The notes beneath the pieces were generated by a model that saw nothing but the letters and a program-made list of their open reading frames with translations, ran no database searches and was not told where the DNA came from. Shown piece by piece: positions 37,167-45,175 of a stretch of 64,000 nt of DNA (position 1 is the first letter of the stretch; every line of letters starts with the position of its first letter). The DNA is from a virus. Position numbers and translations under genes: made by a program. The DNA lies in the IMG/VR virus record IMGVR_UViG_3300036761_003779, positions 1 through 64,000 of that record, one strand, 5' to 3'.

Positions 37167-39941
37167 TCAGGACAGTCGGCGGAACGGGAGGGCGCGGATC
37201 CGCGCCTGGAAGAACCGCCCCTTGCTCCCCGCCGCGAGTAGCTCCGGGAGGAGCGGCCCGGCGCCCGGGTAGACGTACTCGGCGCCCTTCCTGAACCGGA
37301 CGAGGAGGTCCTCCCCGTCCCGGCGGACCGCCGCGAGGTTCTCGCTCTCGACCGCGACCCAGCCGCCCGCCGCCGACGCCGGCCCGGGCTCAGCCTCCAG
37401 CCCCCGGAGCAGCTCCGGCGTCAGCTCGACCCGCTCCCCGGCCCGCTCCGAGAACCAGGCCCGGTGCGGCGCCTGGACCGCGTTCCGGATGGCCCGGGCG
37501 TGCGACCGGAGCGGCCGGACGAGGCGGTCCCAGAAGTAGAAGTACACGGCGTCGACCTTCCCCTCGTGCCGACGCTTGAGGCGCCCGACCTGCTGCGTGA
37601 ACCGCCCCGGGTTTGCCGCCGCCGGCGTCATGCCGAAGCCGCGGTCGAGCCGCTTCACGTCCATCCCCTCGTCCGCCACCGTCGTCCCGACCGCCACGCG
37701 GAGGGTCCCGTCCTCGAGCCCCTCCGCCGTCCGGTCCTGCTCCTTCGCGTCCCGCCCGCCCATGAGGCGCCCGGCGTGGACGCCCCGCCGCTTCAGCCAC
37801 GCCTGGATCTCGAGGCACATCTCCCGGCGGTCCGCGAGGAGGAGGCACGTCCGCCCGGCGGCGATCTCCGGGAGGAGGTACTCGAGGACCCGCGCGCGCC
37901 GGCGCTCGTCCCGCGTGGCCGCGTCGAGCATCTCCGCGTAGGTGTTCAGCGGCCCCGCAAAGTGGGTCTCCTTCGCCCAGCGGCGGACCGCCGCCGTCCC
38001 CGTCTCCCGCTCCAGCCGCTCGAAGCCGGCCGCCTCCAGCTCCGCCTCCCGGTTCAGGTCGAAGGCGAAGTCCGTCGGGACCACGACCACGTCCACGGGG
38101 ACGATGCGGTTGAAGCGGTCCAGGTCCTCGTCCCGGATCTCGAAGAGGACCCGCGGCCCGCGCGCCGTCCCGCCGCCCCGCTTCGGGACGTACTCGACCC
38201 CGAAGGCGTCGAAGAACAGCGGCTCCTTCTTGTCCCGCCGGTGCGGCGTGGCGGTGGCCGCCAGCCGGTTCCGAGCCGGGAATAAACTGATACATTCCGA
38301 GAACGTAGACGCGGCGCAATGGTGCGCCTCGTCAAGTATCAGCGTCCCCCAGCGGTTCACCCAGCCCGGGTCCGCCTTGACCTTGTTCAGGACGGAGCGG
38401 ATCATCCCGACGATCAGGTCCCCGTCCCGCTTCTCCCGCCCGTAGAGGACACCGATCCGCCGCTCCGGGACGGAGAACCGCGCCGCCGCCTTCCCCACCC
38501 ACTGCCGGAGGATCCGCTCCGTGTGGCAGAGCACCAGCGTCCGCTCCCCGAGGTCCGAGATGGCCTTGAGCAGGATCTCCGTCTTCCCGGAGTTGTGATG
38601 CCAGAGACCTCCGGCCCAGTAGTTCCCAAAGACCGGGACGTTGAAGTCAAAGTACGGCTCCGCCGGGACCGCCCGCGCGGAGAGGACCCGGACGAACTCC
38701 ACTGGACCCGGGTTATAGGTCCCTGTTAAGATGGACCCACCTAGAGGTGACTCGGATGAGAGAACGCCAGATGTGGGACAAAGCGCGCCGTCAGCGAGCC
38801 GCGGAGCTGTACCGCTCCGGACTCCTCCTAGAGGAGGTGGCGTCCGCCCTTGGGACGAGTCGGAACCGCGTCCGGGAGGCGCTCCGAACGCTTGGGGTGG
38901 AGGTTCGCCCGACTGCGTTCCAGAAGGGCGGGCTGACCGGTCGGAGGAACCCGAATTGGAAGAGCGATCGCCGGGTGGATGAGGATGGATACGTCCTCCT
39001 TCGGGTCCCGGGACACCCGGACGCAAAGCCGGGGGGATGGGTACTCGAGCACCGCCTGGTGATGGAGGGTCTTCTTGGGCGCCGCCTGACCGCGGAGGAA
39101 GTGGTCCATCACCGAAACGGAGATCGAGGAGACAACCGTCCGGAGAACCTCCAGCCGTTCGACTCCAATGGAGCGCATCTTGCGCATGAGCTTCGAGGGA
39201 GGACGCCGAACTGGACGGAAGGAGGACGCCAACGGACCCTGGACGGCCTGGAGCGGTGGCGTGGAGAGCTTCATAGATCTCACGGGCGGAGAGGAAATGG
39301 TGGCCGTCCCAGAAGAGGTGTCCCGGCCTGACGCGGAAGGTCCCCACCTCCGTCTCGATCTCCACGAGCTGCGCCGCCTCGAACATCACCGGCGGGAGCG
39401 CCGCGGAGACCACGGGACCGTTCGGTCCCATTGCCCAGACGTGGAAGGGCGCGCCCTCCGCCCAGCGCTGGAGGGCGGTTACATCGCTCCCGTCCGTTGG
39501 GTCTCGAATAACGGTAGATCCGTGGATACAAGCGCACGGGCCGACGAGGATGCCGGCGCGCCGGGCGACGAGCGCCTTGGCCGCGCTCCGCTGGTCCGGC
39601 CCCAGCTCCCACTCCGGCGGGCTCCGGTAGACGAAGGGGAGCGGCCCGGTCCCGCGGACCGTCCGGTCCACGGGCTCGATCTCCGCGCCGACCCGCGCCA
39701 GGAGCCGCTGGAGGACGACCCAGCCGCCGCGCGGGAGGAGGAGGTCCTCCCCCTCGTCCAGCACCAGGCTGAGCTTCCGCGGGGTCTCCCCCGTCCAGAA
39801 GCCCATGTTCGACTTCTTCCAGAACTCCGGGTTGTCCACCTCGAACGCCTCCCGGACCTCCCGGAGGGAGAGCCCGGCGTCCTTGGCCGCGCGCTTGCTC
39901 AGGCGGAGGTGGGCGTCGACGACGACCTTCAGCTTGACCAT
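37167..39941 (-). CDS. UvsW-like superfamily 2 helicase precursor containing an intein
   Basis: After splicing the extein would be about 611 residues. It is an SF2 helicase of the UvsW/XPB type, remodelling forks and recombination intermediates. N-terminal domain about residues 1-115; Q-like WELGPDQRSAAKALVARRAG; Walker A is GPCA joined to SGKTEILLKAI across the intein; DEAH motif TLILDEAHHCAAST; motif III LAATATPHRRDKK; motif V VAVGTTVADEGMDVKRLD; motif VI RFTQQVGRLKRRHEGK. The ATG at 39941 has no Shine-Dalgarno site in the 31-base gap, unusual in this genome. A plus-strand HNH gene lies inside the intein segment. Confidence 0.88.
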   Translation of the reverse strand: MVKLKVVVDAHLRLSKRAAKDAGLSLREVREAFEVDNPEFWKKSNMGFWTGETPRKLSLVLDEGEDLLLPRGGWVVLQRLLARVGAEIEPVDRTVRGTGPLPFVYRSPPEWELGPDQRSAAKALVARRAGILVGPCACIHGSTVIRDPTDGSDVTALQRWAEGAPFHVWAMGPNGPVVSAALPPVMFEAAQLVEIETEVGTFRVRPGHLFWDGHHFLSAREIYEALHATAPGRPGSVGVLLPSSSASSLEAHAQDALHWSRTAGGSPDGCLLDLRFGDGPLPPRSGGAQEDPPSPGGARVPIPPALRPGVPGPEGGRIHPHPPGDRSSNSGSSDRSARPSGTQSGEPPPQAFGAPPGRGSDSSQGRTPPPLGGVRSGTAPRLADGALCPTSGVLSSESPLGGSILTGTYNPGPVEFVRVLSARAVPAEPYFDFNVPVFGNYWAGGLWHHNSGKTEILLKAISDLGERTLVLCHTERILRQWVGKAAARFSVPERRIGVLYGREKRDGDLIVGMIRSVLNKVKADPGWVNRWGTLILDEAHHCAASTFSECISLFPARNRLAATATPHRRDKKEPLFFDAFGVEYVPKRGGGTARGPRVLFEIRDEDLDRFNRIVPVDVVVVPTDFAFDLNREAELEAAGFERLERETGTAAVRRWAKETHFAGPLNTYAEMLDAATRDERRRARVLEYLLPEIAAGRTCLLLADRREMCLEIQAWLKRRGVHAGRLMGGRDAKEQDRTAEGLEDGTLRVAVGTTVADEGMDVKRLDRGFGMTPAAANPGRFTQQVGRLKRRHEGKVDAVYFYFWDRLVRPLRSHARAIRNAVQAPHRAWFSERAGERVELTPELLRGLEAEPGPASAAGGWVAVESENLAAVRRDGEDLLVRFRKGAEYVYPGAGPLLPELLAAGSKGRFFQARIRALPFRRLS
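38592..39530 (-). other. Intein in UvsW-like helicase (313 aa) whose central region is antisense to an HNH gene
   Basis: Residues 138-450 of the precursor, inserted in the Walker A loop. It starts with Cys (CIHGSTVIRDPTDG) and ends GGLWHHN before Ser, the normal class 1 termini. The N-terminal splicing part includes VEIETEVGTFRVRPGHLFWD (block B-like His) and the C-terminal part YFDFNVPVFGNYWAGGLW (block F). Between them about 190 residues are low-complexity Pro/Gly/Ser-rich sequence, which is the antisense reading of the HNH gene at 38756-39331. No sense-strand endonuclease motif is present. The frame has no stop. Confidence 0.85.
38756..39331 (+). CDS. HNH homing endonuclease, plus strand, antisense within the intein
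   Basis: A 191-residue HNH enzyme with its own Shine-Dalgarno site (AGAGGTGA, five bases before ATG). Residues about 14-45 form a helix-turn-helix (LLLEEVASALGTSRNRVREA). The HNH core is LEHRLVMEGLLGRRLTAEEV followed by VHHRNGDRGDNRPENLQPFD at 117-136. The last dozen residues (NGGRPRRGVPA) are antisense to the intein block B region, so the gene end has adopted intein DNA. A plus-strand TGGACC and TAAGAT pair with an 18-base spacer lies just upstream and may be a promoter. It belongs to a different HNH subgroup from the other four. Confidence 0.88.
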   Translation: MRERQMWDKARRQRAAELYRSGLLLEEVASALGTSRNRVREALRTLGVEVRPTAFQKGGLTGRRNPNWKSDRRVDEDGYVLLRVPGHPDAKPGGWVLEHRLVMEGLLGRRLTAEEVVHHRNGDRGDNRPENLQPFDSNGAHLAHELRGRTPNWTEGGRQRTLDGLERWRGELHRSHGRRGNGGRPRRGVPA

Positions 39942-39972
39942 GCGGGGAGGTAGGCGGGATGAGCCGGTGAGC

Positions 39973-40452
39973 TCAGAACTTCTTGGCCTCGACCTGCTCC
40001 AGGGAGGCCGGCGGGGGCTCCAGCTTCGGGAGCCGCCGCGCCGCGGGCTTCGCCGCCGGCGGGAGCCGCCGGACCGGCGCCTCGAGCCGCTCCCGCATTG
40101 CCGGCGTTATGACGCGCCGCGCGGTCGCCAGCTGGAGGACCGCCTTGGTCAGCTCCGCCTGCCCGCGCGCCACCTCGTCCCGGAGCTTCTCCGTCCGCGC
40201 CTCGCAGGCCCGCGCCACGGCGTCCAGGTCCGCCCGGCTCGCCCGGGCCCACTCCTGGAGCTGGGTCACCTGCTGCGCGGACTCCGAGTTGACGGCCCGG
40301 ACCGTGTCCCGGGAGGCCGCCTGGCGGCCCTGGATGGCCGCGAAGGCGCCCGGGAGCGCGGCCAGGAGGTAGGCCAGGACGTAGGCCAGCGGACGTCCCC
40401 AGCGCTGTCCCGCGCGCTGTAGCGCGGTGGTCTCCTCGGAGGGCTCAGGCAT
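39973..40452 (-). CDS. Membrane-anchored coiled-coil protein, 159 aa
   Basis: Function unknown. One transmembrane segment near residues 22-42 (PLAYVLAYLLAALPGAFAAI) is followed by a long coiled coil (SESAQQVTQLQEWARASRAD onward) and a proline/alanine-rich basic tail. The topology resembles i-spanins (Rz) but the size and proline-rich tail are not diagnostic. It overlaps the MshEN-like gene by eight bases and lies with a second small membrane protein, so a lysis or virion-anchor role is possible. Confidence 0.62.
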   Translation of the reverse strand: MPEPSEETTALQRAGQRWGRPLAYVLAYLLAALPGAFAAIQGRQAASRDTVRAVNSESAQQVTQLQEWARASRADLDAVARACEARTEKLRDEVARGQAELTKAVLQLATARRVITPAMRERLEAPVRRLPPAAKPAARRLPKLEPPPASLEQVEAKKF

Positions 40453-40846
40453 CCTTCTTCTCCGTTGACGCCAGCAGCGCCGGCGTGATGGCCGGGTAGG
40501 CTTCCCCGGTCCGCTTCCTCCGGAGGTCCGAGACCGCCTCCCGGAGGGTCCCCGCCAGGGTCCGGACCCCCTCGGAGGCCCGGCCCGCCAGGTCCGCGGC
40601 TGCCATGGCCCGGACGTGCCCCCGCCTCGACCGGAGCCCGCGCTGCGCGTTGAGCGCCGCCGCGAGCTGCGCCTCCGTGATCATCCCCCGCCGGACCATC
40701 AGCTCCCCCAGGAGTTCGTCCTGCGACATCCGCTTCTGCTCCTCGAGGACCGCCCGGAGGTCCTCCCGCGTCACCGCCTCCATCTTGACCAGGATCATCC
40801 CGATGGAGAAGACCTCCGTGTTGTCCCGCGGGTCCTGCTTACTCAC
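40445..40846 (-). CDS. MshEN/GspE-N-like adaptor protein, 133 aa
   Basis: The 133-residue protein has two tandem copies of the repeat seen in the N-terminal domain of type II secretion/pilus ATPases: IGMILVKMEAVTREDLRAVL and LGELMVRRGMITEAQLAAAL, each followed by a Q-rich helix end. In bacteria such MshEN domains can bind cyclic di-GMP or partner proteins. No ATPase domain follows; the C-terminal half is a charged helix. A role for this fold in a phage is unusual. Coupled by ATGA to the upstream membrane protein gene. Confidence 0.5.
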   Translation of the reverse strand: MSKQDPRDNTEVFSIGMILVKMEAVTREDLRAVLEEQKRMSQDELLGELMVRRGMITEAQLAAALNAQRGLRSRRGHVRAMAAADLAGRASEGVRTLAGTLREAVSDLRRKRTGEAYPAITPALLASTEKKDA

Positions 40847-41064
40847 TTGAAGCTCCTCCGGAGTTCCTCCAGCTCCTTCAGCGTGTTGGTCATCGTTCCG
40901 TGGACCTCCGCGCTCTGTTTGACCTGCGCCGTCGCCAGCTCGTAGAGCTTGTCCGAGAGCTGAACGGACCGCCGCCAGAGCGTGGTAACCGCGAGGAGGA
41001 GGGCAACGCAGAGGATGCCCCAGGGGGCACCGGACTTGAGCAGACTCGAGAAGAGTGCATCCAA
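40843..41064 (-). CDS. Small single-pass membrane protein, 73 aa
   Basis: A 73-residue protein with one hydrophobic helix at about residues 13-30 (APWGILCVALLLAVTTLW) and a charged, helical C-terminus (MTNTLKELEELRRSFK). Size and topology fit a small holin or a membrane anchor, without a family match. It starts at TTG with AAGGTAGACGAAA upstream, a clear ribosome-binding site, and its stop overlaps the next gene as in ATGA junctions. Confidence 0.55.
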   Translation of the reverse strand: MDALFSSLLKSGAPWGILCVALLLAVTTLWRRSVQLSDKLYELATAQVKQSAEVHGTMTNTLKELEELRRSFK

Positions 41065-41190
41065 TTTCGTCTACCTTGCACCTTACAGGTTTCCCTACAA
41101 GAGTAGCGCTGGATCTTCTGAAGGACCGCAGAATTGAGCGGCGAGGGTGAGGTTACCTAGCCGGAGGTCCGGGGGGTTCTGCGCGGCGCT

Positions 41191-41391
41191 CTAGGAATTG
41201 AGCCTGAACGCTTTGACCGCCCTGGCCCTCAGTTCGGCGATGCAGTTGACGCAGAGGGTCGGGGCGGGGGGCGGTCCGGTCCGAACGCAGGCGTGGCACC
41301 CTTCCTTACCGCACTCGCAGACCCGCTTCTCCAGGGCGGACTCGCTCTGGGTTTTGCAGTTTCCGCACTTGTTGTCAGCCCAATTTGGCAT
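41191..41391 (-). CDS. Cysteine-rich zinc-finger-like protein, 66 aa
   Basis: A 66-residue protein with many cysteines (KCGNCKTQ, VCECGKEGCHAC, LCVNC), able to form two zinc sites. Function unknown. ATG with AAAGGA upstream. It stands alone between the tail fibre gene and the small membrane protein. The 126 bases after it (41065-41190) hold no clear gene, terminator or promoter. Confidence 0.6.
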   Translation of the reverse strand: MPNWADNKCGNCKTQSESALEKRVCECGKEGCHACVRTGPPPAPTLCVNCIAELRARAVKAFRLNS

Positions 41392-41441
41392 TGGTCACGT
41401 CCTTTCAGATTGCTCTCCGGGACCGGCTCCCGGTCTCCGGG

Positions 41442-44288
41442 TTACACCACGTTTCTAGCCTGGACCCTCGCGAGGGAGAAGTTGCTGGGGTCGTTCTTGT
41501 CGGCGGCGGCAACCGCCGCCCAGCCACCCAGAACGGCGGCGGCACCGTCGAACGTGAGGTCCCCGATCGCCGTGCCCGTCAGGGTGATCGCGACCCCGGC
41601 GGTCTCCAGGTACACCTGACTCGCGTCCCGGGCGTAGACCCCGGAGAGGGCGTTCAGGCCCGTGATGGCGCCCTCGAAGTAGACGGTCGAGTTGCGGAGG
41701 TACACCCCGTGCGGGCTTCCGGAGAAGTCGCAGTCCTTGAAGGCCGCCGCCCCTCGGCTCATGTACACGCCGGGACTGGGCGGGGTCACCGAACCCCAGG
41801 GGATGAACCCACCGAAGAAGCTGTCGGAGTTCAGGTTGTAGAAGTCGGAGTAGGCGCCGTTGAAGTCCAGCTCCTTGATCCGGGTGCCGAAGCCGGTGAA
41901 GAACCCCGAGTTGTGCGCGGCGTTGAGGGCAGCGTGGTTGAAGAACCCGCCGTCGATGGTGTGGAAGCCGTCGTTCCACTCGTAGAGGGCGTCGAACATG
42001 GCGGTGACGCCGTCTCCACCCGAACTCCCCACGCCCGCCTGGTTGGCCGGGATCGTGACCGACAGGTCCAGCGTCGCGGGGTCGTACACCGTGAAACCCA
42101 GGGTGGTCCCGCCCTTGCAGAGGATGACCCCAAACCTCCAGATGGTGTACAGGTTCCCCAGGACGCAGGCGGACATCACCACGTCGTTCTTCCCTCCGCG
42201 CCCGCACACGTTGAAGGGCGCGAACCCCGTGAACGTGATCCGCTGGAAAAGAACGGTCCCATCCCCCTCCAGGGCGACCAAGTTGCCGAGGTGGTAGCTG
42301 AAGTCGTAGGGAGCGGGTGCCGTGAGGGCGATCTCGGTCGCAGGCTGGACGATGCGGAACGTGGCCCCGGGACCGGGGTCGACCGAGAAGAGTACAGTCG
42401 GGATGACGGTCGTGGCGATGTTGGCCCGGACGGTGCGGAGGTCCCCGAGCGCCGGACCGCTGGTGATCTCCACCATCAGACCCGTGAACTGGTCCACGGG
42501 GAATGTCAAGGTGGAGAGGCCGATCGACGTCAGGCTGTTGATGTCGGAGACCCAGGGGGAGCCGGCGTTGTCGGCAACCACGGTCAGGCCCGCGCCGCCG
42601 TCGACGAGGATGTGGGCGGTGTCGGCAACGTCCCGCTCGAGGGTGTCGTTCCAGGCCCAGTCGAAGCCGGGACCCTCCAGGTTGACGTGGACGTTGTGCC
42701 GGACGTAGTGGGGGATCTTGGCGTAGACCCCCGCCCTCGTCTGCACCGCCGTGGCCGGCGTCAGCCCGTCGTTGGCGTCGTCCCCCGTGACGCTGTTGGC
42801 GTAGAGTACCATGTCGGCGACGGTTGCGCTGTGGAACCCGGGGTCATTCTTCGTGACGTAAGGGTTGGTCGCGGCGGGGGTTCCATAGCTTCCAGCGAGA
42901 GCCGCCTTCTCCCCAGCGGAGGGATCGTTGGGGGTTCCCGTGAACGTCATCGAGCCGGTGCCAGCCACGTACCCCTCGACGTGGCTGTTGCGGAGCGTGA
43001 CGACGCCGTTGTTCGTGTGGGTTCCTCTCACGAAGCTGTCGTAGGCAAGGAGGGTGAGCCCGGCCGGAACCGTCACCGCGCCGGCCGCGCCCCACCGGCA
43101 CGCCTGCGGGGCCACGGTGTAGAGGGAGGTCCCGCCGATGGCGTACGAGACCGCTCCGCTCTGGAACACGCCGTTGGCGAGCAGCGTGCCGTCCTTGCCG
43201 GTCGACGGGATGGGCAGGGTGTCGTTCATCGTGAGGCTGAGCGCGCCCTGGAGCTGCCCGCCCGCGATGTAGGACCAGGCCACGTTCACGAAGGCGATGG
43301 CGCACTCGCTGTACGGGGTGTCCATCGAGAAGTTGTTCACGCAGGTCACGGCCAGCGTGCCGGTCCCCGTGAACTTGCAGTGGTCCCAGAACACGTCGTT
43401 GAACGCGCTCGCGGGTCCGGCTGGGCCGGTGATGACCACTGGCTTGCTGAAGATGAGCCCGCTCACCAGCAGAGCCTTGAGGTTGCTGTTCAGCGCGGCG
43501 GACTGGAGCGCGTTACCGGCGACCGGGTTGATGGACACGTAGCCGTCGGCCTGGAGCTTGAGGTACTGGAGACCGAGGTGCTCGAGGAGCAGGTTCTCCA
43601 CGTAGATGCCGGAGGCGATCTCGATGACGTGGTAGGCCGCCGAGCCCAGCGCGGCGACCGCGTTGATCGCCGCCTGGATGGTCTTGTACGGTCGCTCGGC
43701 GGACCCGTCGGCGGTGTAGACGTCCGCCCGGCTGCCGTCAACGTGGTGCTTGAACTGCTCCGGGAAGATCGTGTCCAGCTTGGTCCGGTACTCGTTCCCG
43801 GTGGCCGGCGTGCCGTAGGTTCCGGCCAACGCTGCTTTCTCCCCCGCGGTTGGGATCGTCGAAATTGCGTCCGCGCCCCCGTCCTCATGGTCGCTCCCGT
43901 GGGTGTCCGGGATCTGCGGGTCCGCCGCCTGCCCGGAGAGCCCCGCGATCGAGATCTCGTCCGCGCCTCCGTCCTCGTGCGTCGAGGCGTGGAGACCGGG
44001 CGCCGGGCCGGAGACGGTCAGGCCCGGCGTGCTGTACTCCGGTTGACCGTCCCACTCGTAGTCGACGCTGGCGGCCTGCGCCTGGAGCGCCGTGAAGTCC
44101 CCGGCCTCGAGCCCCCCGCTGACGCCGTTGATCGGGTCAACGGTCAGACTTGGGCGAAGCTCCGAGGTGACGTTGACCGCCTGCCCGCGCGCCGGTGGCG
44201 CCGCTGAGGCGGGTATCTTCGGTGCGGATGGTTTCCCGCGCGCCAGTGTCACCCGTGAGCCGGTCTTGTTGAAAGCGTACAGTGCCAT
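41442..44288 (-). CDS. Tail fibre / receptor-binding protein with beta-helix repeats, 948 aa
   Basis: A large beta-rich protein. It starts with a short basic N-terminal domain (MALYAFNKTGSRVTLARG), then linker units with HEDGGADEISIAGLSG and HEDGGADAISTI, typical of phage fibres, then two long parallel-beta-helix-like parts. Each follows a repeat of the form GEKAALAGxYGTPA (about residues 150 and 460). The first beta-helix is introduced by GSAERPYKTIQAAINAVAAL, a motif seen in pectate-lyase-like tailspikes. It is likely the receptor binder or a glycan-active spike. No catalytic residues are evident. ATG with AGAGAGGCTGAGA upstream. Confidence 0.75.
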   Translation of the reverse strand: MALYAFNKTGSRVTLARGKPSAPKIPASAAPPARGQAVNVTSELRPSLTVDPINGVSGGLEAGDFTALQAQAASVDYEWDGQPEYSTPGLTVSGPAPGLHASTHEDGGADEISIAGLSGQAADPQIPDTHGSDHEDGGADAISTIPTAGEKAALAGTYGTPATGNEYRTKLDTIFPEQFKHHVDGSRADVYTADGSAERPYKTIQAAINAVAALGSAAYHVIEIASGIYVENLLLEHLGLQYLKLQADGYVSINPVAGNALQSAALNSNLKALLVSGLIFSKPVVITGPAGPASAFNDVFWDHCKFTGTGTLAVTCVNNFSMDTPYSECAIAFVNVAWSYIAGGQLQGALSLTMNDTLPIPSTGKDGTLLANGVFQSGAVSYAIGGTSLYTVAPQACRWGAAGAVTVPAGLTLLAYDSFVRGTHTNNGVVTLRNSHVEGYVAGTGSMTFTGTPNDPSAGEKAALAGSYGTPAATNPYVTKNDPGFHSATVADMVLYANSVTGDDANDGLTPATAVQTRAGVYAKIPHYVRHNVHVNLEGPGFDWAWNDTLERDVADTAHILVDGGAGLTVVADNAGSPWVSDINSLTSIGLSTLTFPVDQFTGLMVEITSGPALGDLRTVRANIATTVIPTVLFSVDPGPGATFRIVQPATEIALTAPAPYDFSYHLGNLVALEGDGTVLFQRITFTGFAPFNVCGRGGKNDVVMSACVLGNLYTIWRFGVILCKGGTTLGFTVYDPATLDLSVTIPANQAGVGSSGGDGVTAMFDALYEWNDGFHTIDGGFFNHAALNAAHNSGFFTGFGTRIKELDFNGAYSDFYNLNSDSFFGGFIPWGSVTPPSPGVYMSRGAAAFKDCDFSGSPHGVYLRNSTVYFEGAITGLNALSGVYARDASQVYLETAGVAITLTGTAIGDLTFDGAAAVLGGWAAVAAADKNDPSNFSLARVQARNVV

Positions 44289-44334
44289 TCTCAGCCTCTC
44301 TTTTCTTACGTGCTAGGGGCACGTTTTGCGCTGT

Positions 44335-44592
44335 CTAGGTGAGGTTCCCCATCGCGTCCCGCCAGTCGGTCCCGTCGGACCAGTTGGGAGCGCGGTCGTC
44401 CACGTTCCAGATCGAGGAGCCCGGCGGAACCTTGCTCGCGTCCGGTCGCGTTGCGTTGCTGTACACCCGGGCGTTCAGCTCGTTGAGGAGGCGCGGGAGG
44501 GTAAGCCCGATCGGTCGCGAATTTCCGCCCTCCGTGATGCCCTCCCCGCCGGCGAAATGGTTGTCCCTGAGTGGAAAGTTGAACTCTGGCAT
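44335..44592 (-). CDS. Hypothetical protein, 85 aa
   Basis: An 85-residue protein, MPEFNFPLRDNHFAGGEGIT at the start, with SKVPPGSSIWNVDDRAPNW near the end. The style of the sequence is that of a structural or fibre-associated protein. Function unknown. ATG with GGAGAGAATCCTC upstream. It is first in the tail fibre transcript. Confidence 0.6.
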   Translation of the reverse strand: MPEFNFPLRDNHFAGGEGITEGGNSRPIGLTLPRLLNELNARVYSNATRPDASKVPPGSSIWNVDDRAPNWSDGTDWRDAMGNLT

Positions 44593-44630
44593 GAGGATTC
44601 TCTCCGTTTCTAGTGAACCTTGATGTCACA

Positions 44631-44636
44631 AGTATA
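44631..44636 (-). promoter_or_regulatory. Possible -10 element before the tail fibre unit
   Basis: TATACT on the minus strand (five of six matches to TATAAT) lies in the 82-base gap before the 85-aa and tail fibre genes. No good -35 is found 16-18 bases upstream, so this is a weak call. Confidence 0.3.
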
Positions 44637-44674
44637 GCCACACCCCCGGAACCGCCATGCTCGTAAATGTATCC

Positions 44675-45175
44675 CTAGCGGACCGCGGCCGCCGTCCCAG
44701 CGCAGATCCCGCCGCCAAGGAGGAGGCCCAGGCCCATCGTTAGGTAGCCGGACTTGTACCAGGGTTCGGAGACAGAGAGCCGCTCCAGGGACCGCTCGTA
44801 GAGCGCGGAGCGCCGGAGGAGGTCCCCCTCCAGGGCGGTCCGCTTCTCCCGCTCCGCGGTAAGCGCCGCGTCCGCCGTCTTCACCGTGGCCGCCGCACGC
44901 GCCGCCGCCTCCCGCTTGGCCGCCTCCAGCTCGAGGGCCAGTCGCGCGGCCCGGGCGTCCAGTTCCGCGAGCGTCCTGGCCAGCGCCGCCGGCGTCAGGA
45001 GGATGCCGGCAAACGGCGCCTTCTCCCCGGCCGCTACCATGGCCCGGCGGAGGTCCTCAGCCGCGGGGGGTGGGGTCGCCCCGCCCGAGGGCTCCGCCCA
45101 GGATCTCGTCCAGCCGGCGGAGCAGAGCGTCAGGATCGCCAGCCATGTCACGGTACTTCTGAGCATTGTCCGCAT
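44675..45175 (-). CDS. Putative spanin-like protein with signal, coiled coil and C-terminal membrane segment
   Basis: A 166-residue protein with an N-terminal signal-like segment (LRSTVTWLAILTLCSAGW), a periplasmic coiled coil (LAELDARAARLALELEAAKR onward) and a hydrophobic glycine-rich C-terminal segment (YLTMGLGLLLGGGICAGTA). The start lies 119 bases inside the preceding gene in a different reading frame, as in Rz/Rz1 overlaps. The cysteine in TLCSAG does not meet the lipobox rule strictly. A function in outer-membrane disruption is inferred only. ATG with GGAGGCGCTCG upstream. Confidence 0.5.
   Translation of the reverse strand: MRTMLRSTVTWLAILTLCSAGWTRSWAEPSGGATPPPAAEDLRRAMVAAGEKAPFAGILLTPAALARTLAELDARAARLALELEAAKREAAARAAATVKTADAALTAEREKRTALEGDLLRRSALYERSLERLSVSEPWYKSGYLTMGLGLLLGGGICAGTAAAVR

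Noticed and set aside
41065-41190. Possible small RNA or promoter in the 126-base gap
   Set aside because: No stable hairpin with a T tract, no paired -10/-35 of quality, and no conserved motif shared with other gaps.
41385-44207. Plus-strand open frame of about 940 codons opposite the tail fibre
   Set aside because: It has no signal, domain or ribosome-binding site and is the mirror of the fibre gene's codon bias.
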